Below are positions 1-14,633 of a stretch of DNA of 64,000 bases, piece after piece. Every line of letters begins with the position of its first letter. The stretch's first letter is position 1. The DNA lies in NCBI RefSeq assembly GCF_020882245.1, contig NC_083597.1, positions 88,080,152 through 88,144,151 of the forward strand, read 5' to 3'. The translations under genes and the position numbers were made by a program. The DNA is from Rhopalosiphum padi. Lineage: Eukaryota; Arthropoda; Insecta; Hemiptera; Aphididae. The notes under the pieces are model-generated. The model searched no databases. It saw nothing but the letters and a program-made list of their open reading frames with translations, and was not told where the DNA came from.

Positions 1-3000
1 ACGTTATATTATTTATTACGTGCATTCTATTATTTCGTTCGGAAACGATATCGGTCCGTCCCCGTACGCGTAAATATTTGTGCGTTCGCTTTACAATGAA
101 ACTTCTAGTATAGGTATTATTGCTACATTGACTAGCATTACAACTTTCGTCGAATAATAATTTCTATTACGTCTTGCGTTGTATATTCTATGCTTTTTAT
201 GCGGACGTACATTGTCGTATAATGTACATACAATACAGTAAGTCTCTATTGGTTATCGACTATATTGTGTTCATATTATATGTTTTTACATTATATTGTT
301 GTTGAGAAACGCGCACGTGACATAATTTAATATGTAATATATGTTTATAAAATGATTGTTATTTCTTGGTAAGTGCATTATTTATTTCCACGAAATCCAA
401 TGATCGACGGAAAAAAAACAGATAAAAAAAAAAAAAAAAACCGATGTTTTGAATAGGTATATTTCATCAAAATACTATACGCCTGAACCGTTAAATTTAA
501 TGATTTCGGCACGTAAATATAAGCGTACAGACGACTGTAGACGAGAAGATGCTATGTACGACTGAATTCGATATAAATAAATCCAAACTCTCGAACCGGT
601 CATCGTTCAAAAATATTTATTTTTTATTATCATTGTTCTTTTTCTCCGACGAATATAATTTGTTTGAATTAACTCTCAGAGTTATAAGTGTTATTTCTAA
701 AAGAATAACCTTTTTTTCTGATCCAATTAAATATATATATATATAAATAGGTATACTTTTCGCATAAAGTAAAATAATATTAAAAAATATTTTATGATTA
801 ATATAGTAGTAACTTAGTAAAAATTATTTTATTTGCGATTAATCAGTAATCAGTAGGGCTGGAATTTGTATGTAAATACATATTTTTACTAAAACATGAT
901 AAATTAAGTATTGCAAGTGATACATTAATTTCACGTGATTTGCAATAAAGTAAAACATATCTTATTTTACATGTTTTTACATATTTCGTCATAGATATAT
1001 ATTTCAACATTATTTGTGAAATTTCTAACTAATCGCATAGTTAGTTGACTAAAACCGTAGTTAAATTTGTATAAAATATATAAATTATACATCTGCAGCA
1101 GAATAATATTTCAATATTATTTACTGAAATAATTTTACTAATTTATTGAAATTTAATTTTAAAAAAAATGTTTGTTTTTTTTTTAAGATCATTGAAATTA
1201 ATTAATATAAATGTATAGACATAATATATTTATATTAATAAATATAAAAAATACATATGATTTATGTACTGTAGTTATGATAAATAGTAAGTAACAACGA
1301 AAACTTTTTTAATATTTTATTTTCATTGTTGTAAAATAGTATGATGATATCTCAAAGTTTAATCAGATTTTCAACTCTCTTGAATAGAAATTAAAAATTA
1401 AATATTACGACTGTACGCGCACAGTGCATACTGTATTCAACAAAGATTTTACATACAATTTCAAATTATTCGAAACACATCGCAGCGTGAAACTAGTTGC
1501 ATACTTAACGATTATTTTATACTATTTGAGTGCCTACTTACATATTTAACAATTATCTTAACTAATTTTTGTCAGTATCATTTTTCGGCAACAAAACAAA
1601 TTAATTTGTGAACGCTGGCAGAGATGAAAATTAATTTCTACGAGAGTTGTTCTTTTCCGCTGCGGAGGAATAAATTTGAATTTAAATTCGGGTTGAAACC
1701 AACTCGAAGGAGGTTATCATTGTTGTTTAATAATTGATGGAATTAATGAGAATTTCTATTTTTTTTTTTATTATTCCCCATTGAAGTAATCATAAAAATA
1801 CAATATAATATATGGAATGAATGTGAAATAATTAGTTACGAAGTAAAGCCACAGCTACGAATTAAATTGTATCGCAGGCGTGTATTTAATAATCATAGAA
1901 ACTATATTCGTTTTTAGTAGAAAAAAAAATGTATAAACAGAAGAATATAATTGATCTTGAATAATAATTCTCGTATAATTCACTAATTGAAAAAAGCAAA
2001 TTATTATACATTATATACGCGTATTATATTGTATACCTAATTTGTATCTTACTGAGAATTTGTAAACATCAGTTCATCCTTTGTCTCGATAATAATTTGT
2101 TTACAGAGATGTTTCTTAACAATAGTTCCTGTATTGTATATCGTAATAACAATAAGTTATTCTTCGTTTTAATTGATAAATAACAAAAAAATCTCATTTA
2201 TGAATTGCACAACTAAACGTTGAAGGTACCACTTTGCTATGAAAATAATGATTATGATTTTGTATATTTCACCCGAACAAATAATAATTATTGTTGTGCG
2301 TTGTACACGCACGAGGTCAAAGAAAAATAAGTAATTATAATAATATCGCGATGTTCATTAGTATTCTTCACTTGTGTTAATATGCCAAAATCAGATCAAG
2401 GGTTTTAATTGCATATATCTGAACTGAATGTTTTTTATATATACGATATATTATTATAATGTATATTATGGCTAAAAATGTAATCTGCGGAATCGCGGAA
2501 GAACAAAATAGTAATTATGATTTTTACATTTTGTTCGGAATATTTTGTTTATTATGTTTTAATTATAGTTTATGTAAAATCGACGTTTTCAACCAAATCG
2601 ACGTGGTAAACAAGTATACTACTTATCCGCAACGAGATAACAAAAATGTTACGGTTATCAAATAATAATAATATATACATTACAAAATAATATGAACAAT
2701 AATAGGTGCGATTTATTTTATTTGGCAATTGTGAAATATATTATGCCGAATATCGTCTCTATAGAGCGTCTAAAATATGCTTTAATATGGAAAAAATCGT
2801 TTTTTTTTCTATACAAATCGTGTAATTTGTAAGTCTCTCACATGTTCACCCCCGTTGCGCTGCATGATGAATAATAAATTGTTAATAAATACATATAATA
2901 TTATGTAAAAACGTACAAATCCGCTACATAATTATAGCAATTTTTAGACCGGATTAGTGTATTAGTAAACGTGGAATTTACTAACGCGTTTAATGAAAAA

Positions 3001-6000
3001 AAAAGAGAAAAAAAAGCAACTCGCACATTATGCCAGTGATATGTACAGTTATTTTGTCTTCTGGAGTGTATTTTATACGATTCAATTCGAGACTGCACGC
3101 TATATTAATACGAACACCTTGTTAGGTACCTATTGAATGGGACGAAAATGAGACACGAGTCCTTCCCCCCCCCAACCATACACTATATACAATACGGAGT
3201 GCAACAATTATTTATAAGTACGCTTCAACGGCTTAATAGCCGGCAGAGCAATAAAAATTACTTTCACAACTTTGTTAAGACATTTTGACCGTCTATATAT
3301 TTTTCTGCTGGTATTCGCAGTGGTGGACATTTTAATGGTCATCTATATCTGTATATTATGCTATACTCACTGAACTCGCCGATTACTCGACACCTATACC
3401 CCAATTATTCTATAATACAAAATACAATAATGGAGGAATGGCATTATTTTAAGATAAGAAAGAGCTCAACGCACTAGAGTAATATGTTATAATAACTATA
3501 TAACGTATAGTGCATGCCTTTGTGTGGTTACAGAAACTAGTAAATACACAAAATTAGTGAAAATCGAGATTAGCATTGTCGTTGATTAAAAGTGTATCAT
3601 GATCAAGCTGAATCCTGTTTTGACAAATTTATAAATAATTTATACAATATGTTCGTTAGACTTAGGAGTTAAGTCTTATAAACAGTATTGGCATAATTTA
3701 AAATGTCATAATTTTTTTTTTAACAATTTCCTTTTTCCGAATCTCATGTAATTATACTATTGTCTTAGTATAAATTTTATTTTTTTTTAGATTTTTATCT
3801 AAACATTTTATATTCTTATGATTTACATGATTTTTTTGGGGTGGGGATGTGTGACTTTAACTATTCATTTCTCACCTAGACGCCTAAAAACAAAAGGAAG
3901 ATGACGTGTGAAAAATATAAACTATGCTACACTGTGTAGCCACCTCTAAATGTTTGGTCCAAAAGGGTTATGTTTTAATCGATTTATACTTATTGATTTG
4001 TCCGGACGTATTTTCTCATACAAATTAATGTATACATTTGACATAAACTACAACAAATTAATAATTGGAGAACATTAAAATATGTTAAGTAATATCATAC
4101 CTATATTTAAATAAATAATAATTAAAACGTTAAATTATCGTGTACATTTAAAATTGTATCAATGACTAAAAAGTATTTTTTTTTTTTAAATGTTTTAATT
4201 TCCATATAATATATTGTACGTATACGTTGATAATAATAATAATGGTAAAAATACTAAATATGGGCAATATTAATCTTGTTGTTTATATTTCTTTAAAGGA
4301 CAACATTATTTTTTTTTTAATGTACTCAATGGTATATTTTTCCATTAGAATATAGACATTAGACGAGCTTAAAATTAGGGTGAGGTCACTCCTTGCCCGA
4401 AAAGGAGTTGATTTATTTAATATAAGGTATACGCTCATATACATTACATGTTGAAATATTATATACAATGTCCAAAAACGAATAGAAAATAAAAAGATAA
4501 TCAATAATTGTATTTAATATTAGTATAGTAGGTAAAGTATGATATATCTTAATTTTTAAGAATAATACAATTCAAGTAGAATAATGTGTTATATTATTTT
4601 ATTAATGTTTGATTATCTTTTAATGTATTACATTATTTGTATATAATTATAATTTGGTTCCTGATAACAGATTATAGAGAATTATCAAATAAGTGCGATT
4701 AAAGCTTAATTTTGATGAAAGTTGTATTACGTTCATTCAGAAAAATATATAAAAAAGAAGATGGATTCTATAGTAGCCCCTTTAAGATACGACTTTTTTT
4801 TTAAAAAAAATTCACATTTATATTAGTGTATTTAGGAAAATTTAAAATATTCTTTATGGTCTTTAATGTGCCTAGAATACTTTACATTATGTTCGTAATG
4901 TATCACTTTTTAAAATTATGATTATTTAATTTTATTTATAAATGCATAGTCATATTTAGCTATGTAGAGGTCGCTGGACTCATGTTTTTATATAGTGGTC
5001 AATTTTAAATATTTTTTCTCTAACATTATCTAGTTATTAACAATTATACTTCATCATTTTTCGTATAGTTTAAAACTGTTTTAATTACCTAGCCATGACC
5101 TTTAAATGTTTCAAACTAAAATAATTATAAATATAGAGCTGATATAAATTATAATTTTTAAATAGTTATTTTTAAAAACTTCGCTGTTAAAATAAATACA
5201 TTACTATTATTGAAGCTAGTGACAAAAATAAATAAAATTATTATTTTCTGGCAATTGAGGAAAAAAAATAAAGTGGTTGATTGTTGGTCAACGTTTAAAT
5301 TTCTACTAAAAAGTTTTTTTTTATTATTATTATATTCATAATAATTATTCGTATTAATGTAAACAAAAATAAAGAAAATAATAACAAATTAAATTATATT
5401 TTTTTTAAATAAATCTAAATATTTCTATTTATTTATAAAGAATGAAAAAAAATAACTTTTGAAAACCCGAGACTCTGTTTAGAGGAATTATAGTAAGATG
5501 TATTATGTAACAATAGTTAAACTTTTTTTCTTTCCTTGATTCTTTTGACTTTTTTTCTCTGGATTCCCTTTTAATTAATAAAATAAATATCTCAAATCAG
5601 TATTACTATTTACTACATATAAATAGATTCGGCTAGTAAACTCAATTAAGTTATGTTTTTCCTCTTAATATATTATGATACACAAACTAGTAAATATTTT
5701 CTCTTGAAATTTATTTGTTTATACTTTTGACCAAACTTCATTAAATTTAAGTACAAATTAAATATTAACAAATTGAAGTATACAATATTATACTTATGTG
5801 TTCCAATAAAAAGCTAATTTATTAATGTATAAAACAATTAACGAATAAGTAATTAGATAAAATCAACAAAACAATACCAGAAAAATTTACTTGAATACAC
5901 TGGAAATAAAATATAAAATGCATTGACCACATTGATAAAATGTTTCTTTTAATTAAAAGAAGTCTCGATGATTGAATTTAATAGAATTGTAAAGTTAAAG

Positions 6001-6381
6001 TAAAAATAAAGTAAGTTACAAGTTGCTAGAAACATCAGTATTAAAATCTATTATTTATTCATTATGATTATTTGTTTAAATTAATTTACTATTATACCTT
6101 TTAAAATACTTTGAAATATGAGTAATTATTTTGTTTATTATTTAAATAAATTATTAAACATTTTTTTTAAATAAAAACTGTACAATAAATAAAATGTTTG
6201 ACTTACAATAAGTACATTAAAAAAAAATTGTTTCATCTTTTACGTTTAAAAACAATTAATATATGCAAACGCTGACCTTAAAATTGTACATACAACCTAC
6301 TCAGCATAATAATATGTAATGGGTTTTTTTTTAATTGCTAATTGAATCAATTTGTAATTATAAACACAATGTAATATTGTA

Positions 6382-6408
6382 ATTTATAATTTACTATAAA
6401 TTATAAAT
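6382..6408. repeat. Perfect 12-bp inverted repeat with 3-nt loop
   Basis: ATTTATAATTTA and its exact reverse complement flank the trinucleotide CTA. This hairpin or cruciform-capable palindrome is made only of A and T in its arms. Such palindromes arise easily at this base composition, so a function is not implied. Confidence 0.75.
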
Positions 6409-7618
6409 ATATTAAGTACAACAAAGATCTACAACTTATTATATTGATAATTATATAACATCAGTTAACCGTGCGGAGAATTTTAATTTTAGTGGAACAC
6501 TAAACAATACAAATTATACATTAAACTGTTCGTCCCTCAGATTTTTAATAAAAAAAATTGTTATGTTAATGTATATTGTTAATGAAATGAGTTATTTTTA
6601 TCTATAGGAATGCACACGAGATAGTTAGGGTAGACAGATTACTACTCTAATAGGTTTTTTTAATGCATATTTTAATACATATTATAAACGATAAAATATT
6701 AAATATTTTGATTGGAAAATAATCATAAAAATCACATACCCTGAGATAGATGATAAGTATCGTAAAAAATGTATTTCATATTCAAAATGTAATATTGAAT
6801 GTATAATTAGCTTATTGAATGAATTATGACGTTATGTATATAGTATATTAGGTAACTGTATATATTTACTTGGATTATTAATTTACAACGATTATTAACG
6901 ATGTTTTGACAAATATTTATTAAAGTACGAGTATATTGTATTTTTTTAAGCTAAAAAAAAGTAAGGATTACCCAAACCGACCTTACTAATGATAATAAGG
7001 GTTTGGTAAAAGAACAATTTCGTTGGGATAAAATGTATGTACAAATCATAAATAAATATGTGACTATACCTATAATACTCTATCTGCACACGCCTATGTG
7101 ATTATGAATTAAACATTTGTATACCTTAGCGTTGTCGTAGTTTTATAGTGAAATTATGTTGACATTTTTCCAACTAAAACGGCGTAACGAAAAAATATAA
7201 AGGCATAAATTTCATTAAAAAATATAACATGGAAATGAAAATAAAAACACTCCGAAGAGAATTTTTTGAAGTTTTACGAATACAATTTAATATTTATTTG
7301 GATTTTGTTAATAGCTCCGGACCCAATTTCCGGGGAGAGCTAAGCGAATTTTATCGTCTCGGCCGGCAATCAAAAAATAAAAAAACTATATATCCACTAG
7401 CTGTTATTATTTATTTTCTGTTTTTTTGACAAAACGTCGTATTCTGTGTCTCGTTAAGTTATTAAAAAAGCTTTAAGACCCTCCCCGTTATGAGAAAGCA
7501 TACGAGCTGTGTCACATAAGTGCCACTAAAGTTCGGGTACATTTATATATTATTATATTTCGTTATCTGAGAACCATAAAGTCGACGCGAAGACGTATTA
7601 TTATCTGTCAACCGACGT

Positions 7619-7652
7619 GCCCCGCGCATGTGCGTGTATGTGCGTGCGGGGC
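7619..7652. repeat. GC-rich hairpin-capable inverted repeat
   Basis: GCCCCGC at 7619-7625 faces GCGGGGC at 7646-7652 across a loop of alternating purine and pyrimidine (GCATGTGCGTGTATGTGCGT). The outer seven base pairs are all G-C, a striking contrast with the surrounding AT-rich DNA. The alternating loop has Z-DNA-forming character. Confidence 0.6.
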
Positions 7653-10447
7653 GAATGTACATAGAAATCAAATTGTGTTTCGCCAAACAATAGTTTTATT
7701 TATTTTTTATCACGAAAACCGCGCAATATTGTTTCCCTCGTTTTCTTATACCGCACTAATAATAAAATACGATTTTACGATTTTAAATGCATAAAACAAT
7801 GATAATTTTCAGTTGTTGTTCGTCGTAACGACCGCGGTAATAGGCATTAATTCAGTTTCAGTGGTTGTAAGTTTTTACACGCGACAGTGTGCGCTACCGC
7901 CACGTAATAATAAAACATCAATATTCATAAGATTCATCACTATTTTTGTACAAATATAAAATATGGAGGTGTTTCATATTTAACATGCTACTTTTTTTTT
8001 AGTTAAAAATACAATAACTATAATCCTCGATTAAAAATTTCAAGAAAGAACCGTATTTTATAGCGTCCACAAAAACGTGATAAATTTACATTTTTTACGA
8101 AAATCAGTCTTTACCAGTCTACATGTTATGTCAGTGATGTCATTTCGGTATTTCGCATTAGTATATGAAACCGTTTTTCACATTTAAAATTAATCTTATT
8201 TATTTTTGTTTAGGAAATAATAGAAATATTTTATTTATTAGAAACTGTTAACGCTTGAAAAAAAGGAGCGCTGTACGTAGCTAAATAAATTGATGATTGT
8301 TACTAAGTAAAATTAAAATGTACCCGTAAACGTTAATACCGAAATCAAGCGAAACGCTGTTTACATTGCTCTAAAAAAAAGTAGTGTTCTTGTGCTATCG
8401 AATCGTTGCTACAAATATCGTACTACTTCCAATCAACGAGTATAATAACGTTATTGTTTTTGATTCATTGAGTGTTGCCTGATTGCGACTCGAAGTGGTC
8501 TTTTTTTCCTTTTTTTATATCCCGATTGCGGCCGGTACAAAGTAGATAAAAAATACTGTTTTCGATGGTTATTAAAACTAAATAAATATCCTAATTGCGT
8601 TTTACATATTTTAATGTAAATATATTACAACGTATTCTGTATTCCCATTAGCTTATAGTATTCAACACAAATAGTGCTTTCTAATTAATTAAAACTAACA
8701 CGATTTTTTACACAATTTAAAAAAAAGTCTAATGGCAAACAAACTCCTTATTTTATAATAAATTGTTAAGCAGATTAAAGTTTTAAATGTCTTCATTTTA
8801 AATTCTGAGTTATTAAAATTTACATACTAAGAAATTATTTTTATTAAGCCTTTAAAAATGATTTTACGACAATTTGAAATACAATGTGTCATACTATATA
8901 ATCCAGTACCTAATTTATACAAATTAAAACACTTTAATAAATAAAATATATTGATTACTAATCAATTCCTATAATTTTCAAATAGTCGACATTTTAAGTA
9001 TAATTACGAATAACGTTGAAATTTAGATATAGATAGGTACTTGTGCCATAACAAACTCATATAATTTGTTTTTTATATTGACTGATTCCAAATAATTTAT
9101 CAATTTTCCTACAACCTTGTATAAGTTTCACAATAATCTACTACAAGAACGAAACATGACATTTCATTTTCAAGTTCATCTAACGTTTGTAGTTTAATTT
9201 TGACGTGTGTATGAGTGGAAGTCGTACGTGCGGAATACACTTTTACACTTTATAGAAGGTGGTTATTTTGACAAGATACATAACTACTATAATTTTCATC
9301 AACTTTCGATATTATAGTATTACAATTTTTATTATATAAATTTAACGATTTTTGCGAAAAATAACTTTTACTGGTTTTTATTAAGTATAGTGATTATTTT
9401 TAATTTCACGAATTATATTTTCCAACATACTGACATTGTAAAAAAAAAACAAAAAACAAAAATCGAACCAGAAGGTTTTTTCTTAATTATTCATATCTAA
9501 AGTTATAATATTATAAACGATTGGAGTACATTTATTTTACAGATCAATTTCACTGGACGTATAGGATTAGATTTTAAAAGCGCATGTTTTCATAAAAATA
9601 TGGTCTATCTTGGTACAAAGTAAAAATTTAAAAATCTAAGAAAAATTTATCATGTAATGAATTTTTTTTCAAGAAATCAGAGTATATAGTATTTCATTAC
9701 AGTAAGTGCTTTATATTACCTATGTAAATTTAAGGGAAAAAAGTTACTATATTCACTGCGGTTATAATGTTAATGTTCCGTTAAAACGAATCACCTTGTA
9801 CGTATTTAAATAAAATTATAATAGGTATTATCGATCGTCGGTTATATACGTTCTTCCTTATAATATTATGTCTTCCAGTACATTATTGTTACGACAATAC
9901 AATCGTAATTAAATCATTGTTATTATATTTATTGAAATTGTTCGTGTTGACGGCGGCGCGTAGTGCTCCGCACCGTTGATTTTCTTTTCTCACACACTTT
10001 ACTCACTAACCGAAACGTAAAATATATATAGGTATATACACGCATTATTCCATTACAGGTATTCCGAAATAGCTCTTGACAAGACCTATCGTTTTTAAAA
10101 GCATTTTTTGTTTTTATTTTTGACATTATTTCTCGTCTCGTCGTGTCTTAATGAATCGGCACCGAGTTATTCCGATATACTATAGTCGTCTAAACGCGAC
10201 GGATTCAACGGTTAAACGATCGCCTCGCGTTTTTATTTAACTTTCTTCGATTTTCTGATTTTACGGTTAAGTCCGTTAGGTTCTCTCCAGTTTCTTCTTA
10301 CCGCGGACACAACATTGTCCATCAAAACCCCCCAGGGATTCAGAAACGATATTTTAATTGATAAGGTGTCTTCTAAACGTCCTGCGAAATTCCCCGCGTC
10401 TCATGTGAAACCAAAGTCTAGACACGTATATCGAACGGGAAACGCCG

Positions 10448-10495
10448 TATAAAAGGCTATAAAACTAAATCGTTTTGTTGAAAACACCGAGCAGT
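10448..10495 (+). promoter_or_regulatory. Weak candidate core promoter (tandem TATA boxes)
   Basis: TATAAAAG at 10448 and TATAAAA at 10458 lie 35-45 bases upstream of a CAGT at 10492, loosely like an arthropod initiator. The sequence sits inside the CpG-rich island, unlike the many chance TATA strings elsewhere. The spacing is slightly long and the initiator imperfect, so this remains a suggestion. Confidence 0.15.
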
Positions 10496-11398
10496 CCGTA
10501 TTACGGTCATTTCGCTAATTATGCCAATCATCTATCTCAGAGAGTGCGTGTACGTCGTTGACTCGAATACAATATTGTAGTTTTGTTCAAATCAGCATGG
10601 CAAATAATATATTGATCGCGAATCACGACGTTAAAAAACGGCTAGAAAATCTTAATCACGAGTATTTCCGCGCTTAGGAGACGTATCAAATAGTCGGCCG
10701 AAACTTTTACATCGAACACTAATCTAATCTACGTAACTTCGACCTTTAGAGTTGTTGTATAAAGAGTGTTAATTTTTCTTTAAATCGATTAACTCGGCGG
10801 AACTTACGGTTTCCAAAAAAAAAAACGGCCGATTATATGCGCAATACATATAGCTATATATAATATATAACATATTAGGCATATAGTTCGAGTTCAAACA
10901 GTCCTAAATCTCAATCACAGACTGCGGTGGGGCTTTATTCCGGGAATTTTGGACTCTGATGTGTTAGAAGTTATGTATACTCGTAGACTCCAAGAAACGA
11001 TATATTACGTCGTTGCGACACAATAAGGTCCCGTCGTAAAGTAATGTATACGTGAGATTTTACCGCGGTCGTGACCTTGTGGGTCTTCGATGATATATTT
11101 TGCACATATTAAAAAAAAATAGCTCCTAGTCGGGTATACATTTATTACAGTTCAAAAACACACACACACACATATAAGTCATAAGACCTTTGCATAACAT
11201 ATATATTTATATATAGTATCTCCGTCCGTGTCTGTATAATATCGGTCGTTCGCTCGTACCCCTTTAGTGTGGGGTGCCCAGTAAAGGACTTACGGAAATT
11301 TACCGAGGAAAACGGGCAAAGGTCGTACACCCTACGTGCGTGTAAGCGCGCACGCACGCACGTCACCGCTACGGGCACCGTATATACGCATATATGCG

Positions 11399-11420
11399 AT
11401 ATATATATATATATATATAT
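11399..11420. repeat. (AT)11 microsatellite
   Basis: Eleven AT units followed by ACACACAC. A (CA)7 tract at 11159-11172 lies nearby. Both are within the CpG-rich island. Confidence 0.95.
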
Positions 11421-11864
11421 AAACACACACGACGCGCACCACCGAGTCCGATGCCGGCTAGCTAATCGTCGGCCGAATCCTTCGAGACTTGGATAGGACG
11501 AGAGTAGTGGCGAATTCGAAACGAGGGCCCTGAACATTCATATCATGTATATATATATGTGTGTGTGTGTATACCGTCGTTTTCGGCGTGTGCGTGTGTG
11601 TCGGCTCGTACTACACACATATATACGTATGTATAATTATTGATTATTGCCTACGATTTCGCGAAAAAGGGTGCTTTTCGGGTCGCTTTTGGGAGTGGAA
11701 GTCGCTCGCGGACGGGGAGGTGCAGCGCGGGGTGGTGCAATCCGGACCGCGGAGAGCGGCGGACTGCGCTCTCGCACGCGACCGCCCGCCCGCTCGCCCG
11801 TTCGGCCGGTGGAGAGGACAGCATTATTTTTACCGCAATGAAAGTCGGTTGTATTAAAATCCCA

Positions 11865-11885
11865 CGGCGGCGGCGGCGGCGGCGG
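11865..11885. repeat. (CGG)7 trinucleotide repeat
   Basis: Seven uninterrupted CGG units at the GC peak of the island. CGG repeats of this kind typically sit in 5' UTR or CpG-island contexts. The repeat creates the false Pro and Arg runs in overlapping open frames. Confidence 0.95.
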
Positions 11886-12030
11886 TGGTAGTACACGCGA
11901 GTGACGGACGGGGGAGATATATCGGCGGGGAGACGATATCGGATGCTGCGGCGCGGGGACCGTTGCCGTTGGTAACCGTTCGGACGCAATCATGTGTAAA
12001 GCTCGCGCATTTACAATCCGCGCCCGACCG

Positions 12031-12080
12031 TATATATATATATACGGTGTGGTGGTGGTAGTGGTGGTCGTCGTCGTCGT
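12031..12080. repeat. Compound (TA)/(GTG)/(GTC) repeat
   Basis: A TA tract (12031-12044) runs into GTG-type units and then GTC units. The strand is almost free of A in its second half. Confidence 0.9.
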
Positions 12081-12450
12081 ATACATTATTTTGCGTCCGG
12101 GACGAAATCTCGGGATGGAAAACGGTCCTTTATCCTTTCCTTATATTCTTTCTATTTTCTCCCCACCTAGCGCCCGCCAGCCCACACTTTCTTTCTCCTT
12201 TTTTTCGTTTTTCGTTTTTTTTTTCCTTTCCGCCACACCCGAGAATAAAGAGGAGTTTCCTTTTTATCGGACGGCAATATAACCTCCGCTACCCTCTTCC
12301 TCGGCACCCGACAGTCAATATATATATACGCGTTTCTTTTGCCACCGAAGACGGGATTGCTTTTCGATTGGCCCACCATAGCCGGCTTTTTTTTATTTTT
12401 AAGTTTTTGCAACGTGGCTCTCCTCCCACACGACACCTAACCGGCTAACC

Positions 12451-14633
12451 CCATCACCGCATAATATAATATTATATCACATATCGTATTATTATACACG
12501 CAATTCTCTTCCAATCGTATCCATAAGACGGCAGTATTATACGGTATTTGTGTGAATATTATTATTATTATTATATGTCCCGAGTCGTTATATAAGTTAT
12601 AAAACGGTTGCAGACGTGTACTAACAAACAGTCGTGGTTCTTACATATATTTTATTATCGCTTTTTGTCTTGGAACAATACAATATATTTATATTATATA
12701 ATGTTAATTGGGTTGGATTCGCTATACATTGAACTTATCCACAAAACTACAAGACATTGTTTTATAACCACATCATATACTCCGATATTATAGGTGTTCA
12801 TAATAACAAAAGTTTTAAATTTTAAACTAATATCAACGTGACAACATCGTTTTCGCCTTGACTGTATGTGTACTGTGTAGCTGCTGTTTTATACCTGAAA
12901 CACTAATCAGCAATATTTTTCTTTAAATAATGATAAGATAACGGAAGGTATATTAAGAATTGAGACTACTAAAAGTATAAATACATTACTTGGTTAATGG
13001 TTTAAGACGATATATGTTTGTGATAGGAACGAGTGTGGCTCCACAGCTGAGCTGCAATAACAATAATGTGCGAAAAACAGACGGTTCTCAAAAATGTATA
13101 AAAGTGCTGAAACAAATAACTCATATTATTACAAGTATTAACAGTTAGACAAATCGTTTGTTTAACAAACACATTGAAGGCAGTTCAACATATCGCCATC
13201 TTAATGTATTGATCATATTGTGAATATCCAAAAAAGTCCAATGTGATTCCTAATGTATTACGTTTCCAATACACCTGTGAACAACAAACATAATTTTATA
13301 AGTTATAACCAACGAAACTTGGATTAAATATATCCGCAATATTATAAGTGTTTATAATGATTTTATTATAACAAAAAACTTGAAAAATGTATTTATCAAA
13401 TTCGTGATGTGTTTATAGAGGTTTTTAAAAGGCCCATGCAAAGAGTTTAACTTAAGACAATAGAAACGAAACCTACATGGCCACATGCTTATGAATAAAT
13501 TAGTTACATAATATCCCAAATAATAAATGAGTGAATACAATATTATGAAGTTACATAACAATTTATAATGACAGCAATTATATCTAAGAAAATAATTAAG
13601 TAAAGATAATGTATTTCAACTTTCAAAAAACAATTTTTGTATTAAAATATTATAATTTATGGTCACATTAGATCATTTTGTTAATTAACGATTCAGTCCA
13701 TAGTAATTAGAATTATATACATTGTTTATGCATACCGAATCAATGAAGATATAGAATTATAGAATATAGAAAATAAAAATACTTAAAATAAATTATAATT
13801 TCTACTTCATTTACTTACAATTTATACGTTTATTAGATAGTATAAATAAAAAAATCTGAGCACTAACGTTTATATAAATTATTATTAAACGTGGAGTTTA
13901 AATACATTTTTATATAATTTAATAAGAAATATTTAAACATTAATAATATTAATTTAATATATAACCTTTTAACAAAGCGATATATATACAATATGCGTGT
14001 GTGATTGTGGTGTTATTTTGCTGAAAATATGAATAGTTCAATCACTATGCATATTTTAAGTAAATATTATGTAAATATAATAATGAATTGGTATTTATGA
14101 CGCAACGTAAAAATAATATTTTATTAATATTGAAATACATAAAAAAAATATATTAATTTATTTAACTGCTAATTATTGTATGCAATTGGAATGTGTGCAT
14201 GCTTGGCGTTTTTGTACATGAAAAATGTAATTAAGTGAATTCATGTATGTTATTAAGTTATCAATCACCTCAAAGTCTAGGGCGGTACTGAATTTCATAG
14301 GCAGGTGAGGCAATATTCAAATGAAATTTAACACCTGTTTGCATTTAATATGTAAACAAATCCACGACAATATATCAGACGTGCCCAGATAAGACCATTG
14401 GTGGAAATTGCTTTTATAACGTATTTAAAAAAAAAAAAAATACATATTGATTTCGTTATTAATACAATAGGACACTATAGGTACATTCTTGGTTCTCTAA
14501 TTAAATGCGACGTCCACTACACGGTGGAAATTAATTCGCAAATCATATTCAAAGTCGAATAGATAATTCAAAATCATTGAAGTCTATAAAAAAAAATAAA
14601 CCCTCGTGTTAGATTCGAAAACAACAGACATAT
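12451..14633. other. AT-rich, gene-free DNA
   Basis: No coding-like frame, RNA gene or transposon end seen. Open frames of about 60-70 codons are isolated and of AT-driven composition. A short (ATT) tract lies near 12557-12573. Confidence 0.75.

Larger units (their letters stand above)
1..9920. other. AT-rich, gene-free DNA
   Basis: About 10 kb of very AT-rich sequence with frequent A and T homopolymers (e.g. a long A run near 424-440). No open frame looks like coding sequence; the longest are about 65-73 codons and hydrophobic or Lys/Asn-rich, as AT-rich DNA gives by chance. I see no RNA gene or transposon terminus. A small GC-richer spot at 7580-7660 and a weak CpG rise at 7800-7900 are the only breaks in the composition. 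Confidence 0.8.
9925..12450. other. CpG-dense island, possible promoter or regulatory region
   Basis: Composition changes near 9.93 kb to a CpG-rich stretch and peaks at about 11650-12000, where CG dinucleotides and GC runs dominate (CGCGGGGTGG, CGCCCGCCCGCTCGCCCG, a CGG run). From about 12100 to 12250 the plus strand becomes pyrimidine-rich, and AT-rich DNA resumes near 12450. The 80-150 codon open frames on both strands here encode Thr, Pro, Arg or Ile-Tyr strings from microsatellites and are not credible genes. The peak resembles the first-exon/promoter CpG region of an insect gene, but I cannot find a splice-consistent exon. Confidence 0.55.

Noticed and set aside
11637..12086. 149-codon minus-strand open frame and overlapping frames
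   Set aside because: It opens with poly-Thr from a repeat and contains poly-Pro from the CGG array; several frames are open on both strands at once, as expected in GC-rich DNA.
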